Shown here: positions 7,202 through 13,886 of the stretch, piece after piece
Layout: every line of letters starts with the position of its first letter
Numbering within the stretch: position 1 is the first letter of the stretch
Origin: CAYUIS01 sp964444825
GTDB taxonomy: Bacteria > Chloroflexota > Anaerolineae > B4-G1
Assembly (NCBI GenBank): GCA_964444825.1
Contig: CAYUIS010000072.1
Location: 1 to 24,615 of the forward strand
Length of the DNA stretch: 24,615 nucleotides
Reading direction: 5' to 3'
Notes under the pieces: model-generated
The model's input: the letters and a program-made list of their open reading frames with translations, nothing else
The model's database searches: none
What the model was told of the DNA's origin: nothing
Translations under genes and position numbers: made by a program

Positions 7202-8077
7202 ATGATCGGTCAAAAAAGTCGGGGTTATGTACACAAGTTGGCAACTGTTGCCCGCTATGTGTTGATGATCCTACTGGCGCTGATATTCGCACTACCAATC
7301 ATATACATGGGGGTTTCATCATTAAAGTCGTATTGGCAGATTGTGCGGGATATCAGGTCCATACGTGCTTTTCTGCCAGTCGGTGATCTCTCTCTCGCGA
7401 ATTACGGAGCGGCATTCGGGCACGTGCCAGTTGCCCGCTTTTTGCTAAATTCAGGATTGGTGACCTCTCTTACTGTGATAAGCGGTCTCTTTGTAAACTC
7501 GATGGCGGGCTTTGCACTTTCTCGTCTCAGGTGGAAAGGACAGCAGCTTGTCTTATCGGTGATTGTCGCTACGATTATCATACCGTTCGAGGCAATTGCG
7601 ATCCCACTGCTGTTGATGGTAAACAACCTTCCTTGGATTGGTGCGAATGGTTTCGTGCTTGGTTGGTTCAACTCCTATCACGTGCAGATCATTCCCTTCA
7701 TCGCCGATGCCTTTTCAATCTACTTGTTTGTCCAGTTCTTCAAAGGGTTGCCCGATGAGCTATTCGACGCAGCCCGAATTGACGGGGCTAATTGGTTTCA
7801 GGTCTTTCTGTGGGTAATTGTCCCGCTATCAGGATCTGTTTACGCAACAACCGCCACTCTCCATTTCCTTGCCATGTGGAATCAATACTTGTGGCCTTCG
7901 TTAGTAATCCAGACCGATGAGTTTCGGCCAATCATGGTAGGCTTTGGATACTTTTATGGTTGGGGCGGAGTGAGCATGGCGTATTTGACAATTGCAACGA
8001 TCCCTGTCCTGCTACTTTTCTTTGTTTTCCAGCACTCTTTCATCAAGAGTATCAGCGTGACAGGTCTCAAAGGGTAA
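7202..8077 (+). CDS. CUT1 sugar ABC transporter permease (MalG type), copy 2
   Basis: A 291-residue paralogue of the permease at 5888-6775. By eye more than half of the residues are identical, including S-I/L-R-A-F-L-P-V-G-D, L-F-V-N-S, H-V-Q-I-I-P-F-I, the EAA loop (D-A-A-R-I-D-G-A-N-W-F-Q) and M-W-N-Q-Y-L-W-P. The coding sequence is visibly richer in A/T than copy 1, suggesting a different origin rather than recent local duplication. ATG 7202 has only a poor ribosome site (GGAAG, 7184-7188), but the frame is closed upstream by TGA at 7166 and the N-terminus lines up with copy 1. An IS91-type transposase remnant separates the copies. No binding protein or MalF partner accompanies it, so it may be an alternative subunit or a non-functional leftover. 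Confidence 0.9.
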   Translation: MIGQKSRGYVHKLATVARYVLMILLALIFALPIIYMGVSSLKSYWQIVRDIRSIRAFLPVGDLSLANYGAAFGHVPVARFLLNSGLVTSLTVISGLFVNSMAGFALSRLRWKGQQLVLSVIVATIIIPFEAIAIPLLLMVNNLPWIGANGFVLGWFNSYHVQIIPFIADAFSIYLFVQFFKGLPDELFDAARIDGANWFQVFLWVIVPLSGSVYATTATLHFLAMWNQYLWPSLVIQTDEFRPIMVGFGYFYGWGGVSMAYLTIATIPVLLLFFVFQHSFIKSISVTGLKG

Positions 8078-8166
8078 GCAAATCATTACACTCGGCGGCG
8101 CGGCGCCAGCAGACCGCTATACAGCCAGTGACAGGTACACACGATCTGGTCGCCCAGAGTCCACAT

Positions 8167-9597
8167 ATGTCTGAGAATCCGATCGGCTTCCAGGAAAGAC
8201 ACCAAGCATTCCTCGCGTCTTCCAGGAAGCACGTGTTGATGATCACCAACCACGGCATCCACCAGTGGCGGGTGATCCCGGGCCTCCCGGACACCGGGGG
8301 GCAGAACGTTTTTGTGAACCAGTTTACGGCTGCGTTGGCGGACCAGGGCTTTAGGATCACGATCGTAAATCGGGGCGGATATCCTCACCCGGTCACGGGC
8401 GAACCGCGCACGGACGTTCACTACAAGGACAAACACCAGCGGATTCTCTATCTGGAGGACGGGTTACAGGCGTTTGTGCGCAAGGAGGATATGGGCGCAC
8501 ACGTACCCGCATTGGCCGACTCGCTGAAGGGTTTTCTCGACGCCGAGGGAACAGACGTTCACCTGATCATCTCCCACTACTGGGATGGGGCCGCCATCGG
8601 TGCGCGGTACAACAAGAGCCGTCAGGAGCCAGTGAAGCACGTCTGGATTCCCCACTCGCTGGGCACCATCAAGAAGCGCAACGTGGAACAGGAGCGGTGG
8701 CCCAGCCTGCGAATCAACGAGCGCATCGCCACCGAGAGAGAACTGGTCACGGAGGTGGACGGTCTTGGGGCGACCTCATCCACAGTTGAGCGGGCGTTGA
8801 GGGAGGACTATGGAAACACCAGACCCGTTCTCTTCCTACCCCCGTGTGTCAATCCGGACCGTTACCACCCACGAAGAGTCCCAGAGACAGACGGGGTGTG
8901 GGGTTTCCTGAGCCAACGGTCTGGACTGTCGCCGGAAGCGGTGCGTGTCTCCAAGATCGTCACCGAGATCAGCCGCACCGACACGACAAAACGGAAGGAC
9001 GTGCTGATCAAAGCCTTTGCGATCGCCCATCAACGGGTCCCTGACAGCCTGCTGGTCGTATCGATCGACGAAAACAAAGGGGAACTCGCCAGGGACCTGC
9101 TGAACCTGATCCACACCCTGGGTTTACGGGACCACGTCGCCGTCGTCGGCTCCATCTGGGATCTGCTGCCAACCCTGTACGCGATAACCGACGTCTACTG
9201 CACCCCCTCCGTGATGGAGGGATTTGGTATGTCGGCGCAAGAGGCCGCGGCCACTAGAGTCCCCGTCGTGGCGAGCCACCTGGTGCCCTTTGCGACAGAG
9301 CACCTGTTGGGGAAGGAGGTCACGGTTCTTTCTGGCGAAACGGACTCTGAAGCAGACAGCCACCCCGTGCAGCGGGGGCAGGGCGCGCTTGTCGTCCAGG
9401 CGGACGACGTGCACGGGTTTGCCCACGGTCTGGAGATCCTTTTGACGGACGAAAACCTGCGTCAGGAGATGGGCGAAAACGCCTATCACATCACCGTTCC
9501 GACCTTCACCTGGCCGGACAGGGTGACGGCCTTCCTTGACCAGATCGGCCTGGGGCCGGAGAACACCGGAGAGCACGTGTATGAGCCAGCAGATTGA
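8167..9597 (+). CDS. GT4 glycosyltransferase, sucrose-phosphate-synthase-like
   Basis: A 476-residue GT-B-fold enzyme. The N-terminal half has the P-D-T-G-G-Q-N loop that binds the acceptor sugar phosphate in sucrose-phosphate synthase (SPS) and related GT4 enzymes, then H-Y-W-D-G-A and I-P-H-S-L-G (SPS: HGHYADA, TGHSLG). The C-terminal half has the donor-site E-x7-E pair, Glu351 and Glu359, in P-S-V-M-E-G-F-G-M-S-A-Q-E-A. The family moves a sugar from a nucleotide sugar to a phosphorylated or free acceptor. SPS, mannosylfructose-phosphate synthase and trehalose-forming synthases are all possible. ATG 8167 lacks a clear ribosome site; GTG 8232 after AGGAAG is a shorter alternative. It overlaps the next gene by 17 bases. 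Family is firm; donor and acceptor are unknown. Confidence 0.88.
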   Translation: MSENPIGFQERHQAFLASSRKHVLMITNHGIHQWRVIPGLPDTGGQNVFVNQFTAALADQGFRITIVNRGGYPHPVTGEPRTDVHYKDKHQRILYLEDGLQAFVRKEDMGAHVPALADSLKGFLDAEGTDVHLIISHYWDGAAIGARYNKSRQEPVKHVWIPHSLGTIKKRNVEQERWPSLRINERIATERELVTEVDGLGATSSTVERALREDYGNTRPVLFLPPCVNPDRYHPRRVPETDGVWGFLSQRSGLSPEAVRVSKIVTEISRTDTTKRKDVLIKAFAIAHQRVPDSLLVVSIDENKGELARDLLNLIHTLGLRDHVAVVGSIWDLLPTLYAITDVYCTPSVMEGFGMSAQEAAATRVPVVASHLVPFATEHLLGKEVTVLSGETDSEADSHPVQRGQGALVVQADDVHGFAHGLEILLTDENLRQEMGENAYHITVPTFTWPDRVTAFLDQIGLGPENTGEHVYEPAD

Positions 9598-10729
9598 TCG
9601 TCAAGCGCTTGCCAGGATCCTCCAGGCGGAAAACGTCGAGAGCCTGTCTTTTCCGGAGCTCGTCAAGCTGTTCCAGCAAGAAGAGGGGATCGCGGACTAT
9701 CTCCCGGACGGCGATTGGCAGGTTGACCCCAGAGATGGTGACCGTATTCTATTCCATTCATCCCGCGCCCGGCGCCCCCATGACAACGTACCCGCATCCC
9801 CAGGCACCCAGGAAACAAAACCAGCGTGCGTTATCTGCCAGGGCAAGACCACCGGCGTCATTGACGTCGCCGACCTGAGCGAGGGTTTTACCTTTATCAA
9901 CAAGAACCTGTACCCCGTGCTGTACCCACTGGCGTCCACTCGCCCGCGTCGTCCGGTGGAACAAAGTGAACCAGGCTCAGAGACCAGAGGGCGCACATCA
10001 TACGGCCTCCATTTTCTCCAGTGGACGTCGTCGCACCACGACAGGGACTGGCACAATATGGTCCTGGCGGATCGTGTGATTGTCCTTAAGCGGATAGCGG
10101 CTCTGGAGAGAAAACTGCTCACGGAATCCGCCGGGTTCCTACCCCCGTCCGATTCCCGCGGAGACGGACCCGGCGACCAGGCTTTTGTCCTGATCTTTAA
10201 GAATTACGGGCGTCTCGTCGGTGGTTCCCTCGCCCACGGTCACCAGCAGATCGCGCTCAGCAACATTCTACCCAGGCGAATCTATGACAACTTCCGTTTC
10301 GAAAAGGAGCGCGGAGAGACCTTTAGCGCCTACCTGATGCGGGAAAACCCTGCCGATCTCCTCATCCGAGACTATGGCCCGGCGGTTCTGCTGGTGCCGT
10401 ACACTATGCGACGTCCGTACGACATGCTGCTCCTGGTAAGAGACGCCAGCAAGAGGTATGTCCACGAGCTGACCGAGGCCGAGATCACGGCCGTCGCCGA
10501 GGGCTGGCACGACGGGATACGGGCCATCCGCGCGATTATGCCAGGCATCGGCAGGGAGACGGCCTACAACGTGGTGACCCACAATGGGCCTGGGGCGGGT
10601 CTCTATTTCGAGTTCCTGCCCTACGTCCAAGAGACCGGCGGCCTTGAACACCTGGGGCTCCTTGTCTGCCAGGGAAATCCCAGCAGCGCCGCCACCCGGA
10701 TACGCGATATTCTGAATCTGAAACGGTAA
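9581..10729 (+). CDS. GalT/HIT-superfamily nucleotidylyltransferase or phosphorylase
   Basis: A 382-residue protein related to galactose-1-phosphate uridylyltransferase and NDP-sugar/Ap4A phosphorylases. It shows a Cys pair, C83-x2-C86, in the place of GalT's zinc site; G-F-T-F-I-N-K-N-L-Y-P, the nucleotide-contact strand; and G-G-S-L-A-H-G-H-Q-Q with the catalytic H-x-H-x-Q signature (His219, His221, Gln223). His221 would be the nucleophile forming the NMP-enzyme intermediate. GalT itself usually reads HPHxQ. ATG 9581, with GGAGAG at 9568-9573, lies inside the end of the glycosyltransferase gene, so the two are coupled. The enzyme may make or phosphorolyse the nucleotide sugar used by its partner. 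I cannot say which nucleotide or sugar. Confidence 0.8.
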   Translation: MSQQIDRQALARILQAENVESLSFPELVKLFQQEEGIADYLPDGDWQVDPRDGDRILFHSSRARRPHDNVPASPGTQETKPACVICQGKTTGVIDVADLSEGFTFINKNLYPVLYPLASTRPRRPVEQSEPGSETRGRTSYGLHFLQWTSSHHDRDWHNMVLADRVIVLKRIAALERKLLTESAGFLPPSDSRGDGPGDQAFVLIFKNYGRLVGGSLAHGHQQIALSNILPRRIYDNFRFEKERGETFSAYLMRENPADLLIRDYGPAVLLVPYTMRRPYDMLLLVRDASKRYVHELTEAEITAVAEGWHDGIRAIRAIMPGIGRETAYNVVTHNGPGAGLYFEFLPYVQETGGLEHLGLLVCQGNPSSAATRIRDILNLKR

Positions 10730-10900
10730 CTCCCCACCGCCCTCCCCCACCCGACCGGAAGGTCAATCTGTCTCACTTGACTCATCTTGTCAGGATGCTC
10801 GCGGAGCACGCTTGTCTCACAGCCTACAAAATCTGCGCACCACCTGGACAATTTGGGTGTTGTTGATTGAGGACGGCATGTTTTAGCCTGCTGGAAGAAG

Positions 10901-10909
10901 TGGTATAAT
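10901..10909 (+). promoter_or_regulatory. Extended -10 promoter of the oxidoreductase pair
   Basis: TGGTATAAT is a perfect TATAAT (10904-10909) with the TG of an extended -10. The sequence at -35 (TTTTAG, 10881-10886) is poor, which extended -10 promoters tolerate. It lies ~84 bases before the ATG at 10993 in a 263-bp space whose remainder shows nothing else recognisable. Confidence 0.65.
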
Positions 10910-10992
10910 CATCGACGGTCTGCAGAACACCGATGATGGGCAGTCAGCATGGGGGAAGCTCACAAGCTTGGGACATTCGAGGAGACAAGAAT

Positions 10993-12591
10993 ATGGCAAA
11001 AGACGTTAGGACCACAGACCGGCAGCAACTCGAGAGGGGCTACGACTGCGTCGTTATCGGCGCCGGAAACGGCGGTTTAGCGGCGGCTGCACAACTGGCC
11101 GCCAAGGGTGCCAAGGTGTTGCTCTTGGAACAGCACACCGTACCGGGGGGCTTTGCTACCAGCTTTGTGCGCGGTCGGTTCGAGTTCGAGGCCGCCCTGC
11201 ACGAGTTTGCCGACATAGGGTCACCGACGGCCAAAGGGAACGTGCGCGAGTTCCTCGAAGATGAGGTTGGCGTATATCTCGATTGGGTCGAGATCCCCGA
11301 GGCCTACCGTATGATCCTGACCGATCCCGGCGAGGACATGGACGTCACGATGCCCTATGGCGTGGAGGATTTCATCGATGCCATCGAAAAGGAGGCGCCT
11401 GGAAGTGGGGAATCGGTCGCCCAATACGTCAGTTTGTGCAAGGAGATTGTCGAGGGCATCACCTATATCGGACAGTCAAGGGGCAATCCCGACCGCAGCG
11501 TATTGACGAGCAAGTATGCCAACTTTCTCAAGACCTGCCCATATACCGTGGATGAAGTTGCGAATGCCCTCAAGGTGCCTGAAAGGGCGCAAAAGATCCT
11601 CCATTCACAGTGGACCTATATCGGACCTCCCACGAGCAGGCTGAACTTTACCATATACGGCGCGATGCTATACAAATTCCTCACAACGAGCGCCTACATT
11701 CCACAGCAACGGTCCCACGAGTTGTCCCTGGCCCTCGATGCCAGGATCAGAGAGCTCGGGGGGCAGATTGAGTACAACACCCGAGTTGAAAAGATCCTGG
11801 TAGAGAAAGGCAGGGTCGTGGGCGTCACGACCTCAAAGGGGGACCAGATTAAAACCGCGCAGGTGATCTCGAACGCCTCGCCCACGCTGGTGTACAACGG
11901 CTTGATCAGCCCTAGAAGCCAGGTCCCAGAGATCGCCTTCCAGGAATGTAACGCTCGGGTGGACGGGTTGAGCAGCTTGGTCGTCTACATGGGATTGGAC
12001 GCATCGCTGGAAGAGTTGGGGCTCAACGAATACAGCTACTTTGTCTACGCCAATATGAATACCGAGGAGATGTACGACTCCTTCAAGACGATTGACGCGC
12101 CCAAGGTGCAGGCAACGCTGTGCCTGAACAACGCCCTGCCCGACTGCTCGCCACCCGGGACCTCCATCGTGTCGATCACGACCCTGTATAGGCCGGAGGT
12201 GTGGAAGGACGTAAAACCGAGGGACTATGTCAGGGTCAAGAACAAGATCGCCAGCGACCTGATCGCCCATTTTGAGCAGGCCACCGGCGCGCCGATCAGG
12301 GAGCACATTGAAGAGTTTGAAGTGGCAACCCCCCAGACATTTGCCAGATACACCGGGTCGTACAACGGCATCATCTACGGCTACGAACCCGAACCCTGGG
12401 ATTCCCTGATGCCAAGATTGATGTCATTGATGGAGGACAAGTACATCGCCGGGCTTGGATTCTGCGGCGGATTTGCGTTCAGATGTCACGGCTACAGCAG
12501 TTCTGTTCTGTCGGGGCAGACGGCGGCACTACTGACGCTGAGGGATTTGATCGAGGCAGGGCAAATGCAGAAAGAGGTGATACCGCAATGA
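10993..12591 (+). CDS. CrtI/CrtISO-like FAD-dependent oxidoreductase
   Basis: A 532-residue flavoprotein of the phytoene desaturase/carotenoid isomerase/retinol saturase group. The N-terminal Rossmann motif V-V-I-G-A-G-N-G-G-L (residues 20-29) ends at an acidic residue (L-L-E) for FAD ribose, followed by P-G-G-F-A-T-S-F. The C-terminus has the family FAD-binding segment Y-I-A-G-L-G-F-C-G-G and a G-H/Y-S-S-S-V-L-S-G-Q-T-A-A-L tail. Most desaturases here are ~490-510 residues. ATG 10993 is set by GAGGAG (10979-10984). Its stop overlaps the next start by four bases, coupling it to an NAD(P)H reductase with a ferredoxin domain. That partner favours a reaction needing reduced flavin (isomerisation or double-bond saturation) over oxygen-dependent desaturation. 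No other carotenoid genes are nearby, so the substrate is open. Confidence 0.85.
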   Translation: MAKDVRTTDRQQLERGYDCVVIGAGNGGLAAAAQLAAKGAKVLLLEQHTVPGGFATSFVRGRFEFEAALHEFADIGSPTAKGNVREFLEDEVGVYLDWVEIPEAYRMILTDPGEDMDVTMPYGVEDFIDAIEKEAPGSGESVAQYVSLCKEIVEGITYIGQSRGNPDRSVLTSKYANFLKTCPYTVDEVANALKVPERAQKILHSQWTYIGPPTSRLNFTIYGAMLYKFLTTSAYIPQQRSHELSLALDARIRELGGQIEYNTRVEKILVEKGRVVGVTTSKGDQIKTAQVISNASPTLVYNGLISPRSQVPEIAFQECNARVDGLSSLVVYMGLDASLEELGLNEYSYFVYANMNTEEMYDSFKTIDAPKVQATLCLNNALPDCSPPGTSIVSITTLYRPEVWKDVKPRDYVRVKNKIASDLIAHFEQATGAPIREHIEEFEVATPQTFARYTGSYNGIIYGYEPEPWDSLMPRLMSLMEDKYIAGLGFCGGFAFRCHGYSSSVLSGQTAALLTLRDLIEAGQMQKEVIPQ

Positions 12592-13802
12592 AGATCAACG
12601 TCAAAGGCCATCTCAGAGATTTGTTGGCGTTTAGAGGATTGGCATCCAAGCGCAAGCGACGTTTCGCCAAAGCCCCGGCAGAGCCTCTAGGTATGGATCC
12701 GATGAACAAGCTAGCGCGGCAACTCCATCCTGACAGACAACGTCTGATGATCGCGGACATCAGGGACGAGACCAAGACGAGCAAGACGTTCAAGCTGATT
12801 CCTGATCCGGATTCGGATACAGAGGCATTGGCATATTTCCGAGCAGGACAGTATCTGAGCCTGAAGGTGGGTGTGAACGGCGCCCGAATCACGCGGCCCT
12901 ATTCGATCTCCTCTGCTCCCTTCGAAGCACTAGGAACAGACGGGTTCTACGAGATCACGGTCAGAAAGGAGCCGGACGGTTTCTTGACCGCGTTTATGTG
13001 GGACAACTGGGACGCCGGCCTCAAGATCGAGAGTTCGGGGCCGTGTGGCTTCTTCACCTATGAACCTCTGCGGGATGCGCGCACGATCGTCGGCCTCGCC
13101 GGTGGCTCCGGCATCACGCCGTTTCGTTCGATGGCCAGAGAGAGCATCTACGGAGAGCTGGACGTAGGGATGGTGCTGCTCTATGGCAGCAGTGATGAAG
13201 ACGACATCCTGTTCTATGACGAATTCAAGGAACTGGAGCAGCAATCGCCAGACAGGCTCCAGGTCGTGCACGTGCTGAGCTGTGAGGAGGTCTCACTGGA
13301 AGGATGTGAACAAGGGTTTGTCACGGCCGACACGATCAACAAGTACGCAGACGTGGAGAATAGCTCATTCTTTATCTGCGGTCCTCGGGCTATGTACGAA
13401 TTCGTTGAGAAGGAACTGGTGGCTTTTGACCTCCCGCCCCGAAGGGTCAGAAGAGAAGTCCTGGGCCAGGTGAAGGACATAACCGAGTTTCCCGGCTTTC
13501 CACAAGAAATGGCTCAAGACACGTTTCGGCTCCGGGTGCGGATCGGTGGCGCTACCATCGACGTGCCGGCAAAGACAGCGGAGACGGTTCTCGTCGCTAT
13601 GGAGCGAGCGAACCTGGCGCCACCCTCAGAATGCCGGTCAGGCGAATGCGGATTCTGTCGTTCGTTGCTCGTGTCTGGCGACGTGTACGTGATCCCCGAC
13701 AACGACGGAAGGAGGGCCGCCGACAAACAGTTTGGCTACATCCACCCGTGCGCCTCCTATCCACTCACCGATCTTGAGATTGTCGTACCCAGGGATGTGT
13801 AG
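12588..13802 (+). CDS. FNR-type oxidoreductase with C-terminal [2Fe-2S] ferredoxin domain
   Basis: A 404-residue three-domain electron-transfer protein. The flavin domain carries R-P-Y-S-I-S-S (Arg103-Ser106) for FAD/FMN. The NAD(P) domain has G-G-S-G-I-T-P-F (from Gly172) and a C-G-P-R-A-M-Y motif. The last ~90 residues are a plant-type ferredoxin with C349-x4-C354-x2-C357-x30-C388, the complete ligand set for a [2Fe-2S] cluster. Domain order matches NADH oxidoreductase Hcr and phenol/benzoate-oxygenase reductase relatives. It would pass electrons from NAD(P)H through flavin and cluster to a partner. ATG 12588 sits in an ATGA overlap with the upstream oxidoreductase, and GAGGTGAT (12574-12581) is its ribosome site, so that flavoenzyme is the obvious acceptor. 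The first ~50 residues are basic and not conserved in the family. Confidence 0.9.
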   Translation: MKINVKGHLRDLLAFRGLASKRKRRFAKAPAEPLGMDPMNKLARQLHPDRQRLMIADIRDETKTSKTFKLIPDPDSDTEALAYFRAGQYLSLKVGVNGARITRPYSISSAPFEALGTDGFYEITVRKEPDGFLTAFMWDNWDAGLKIESSGPCGFFTYEPLRDARTIVGLAGGSGITPFRSMARESIYGELDVGMVLLYGSSDEDDILFYDEFKELEQQSPDRLQVVHVLSCEEVSLEGCEQGFVTADTINKYADVENSSFFICGPRAMYEFVEKELVAFDLPPRRVRREVLGQVKDITEFPGFPQEMAQDTFRLRVRIGGATIDVPAKTAETVLVAMERANLAPPSECRSGECGFCRSLLVSGDVYVIPDNDGRRAADKQFGYIHPCASYPLTDLEIVVPRDV

Positions 13803-13804
13803 AT

Positions 13805-13886
13805 TTCGGTGGGATCAGGAATTAGGAATCAGGGCAGGGATCACGGATTGGGGGATCAGAGGCTAGGGATCTGGGATTTGGGTTCG
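13805..13886. repeat. G-rich degenerate short repeat
   Basis: The strand given here repeats variations of GGGATCAGG / GGATTAGG / GGGATTTGGG at irregular 8-14-base intervals. It has at least six runs of three or more G, enough for a G-quadruplex. It begins after the ferredoxin-reductase stop and runs into the 3' end of the convergent kinase gene, where it encodes the last ~10 residues. Such arrays look like expanded slippage products. Confidence 0.6.

Noticed and set aside
7960..8166. Longer upstream start for the glycosyltransferase
   Set aside because: It overlaps the permease coding sequence in another frame and adds residues unlike any GT4 N-terminus.
13805..13886. CRISPR array
   Set aside because: Units are short, irregular and without unique spacers.
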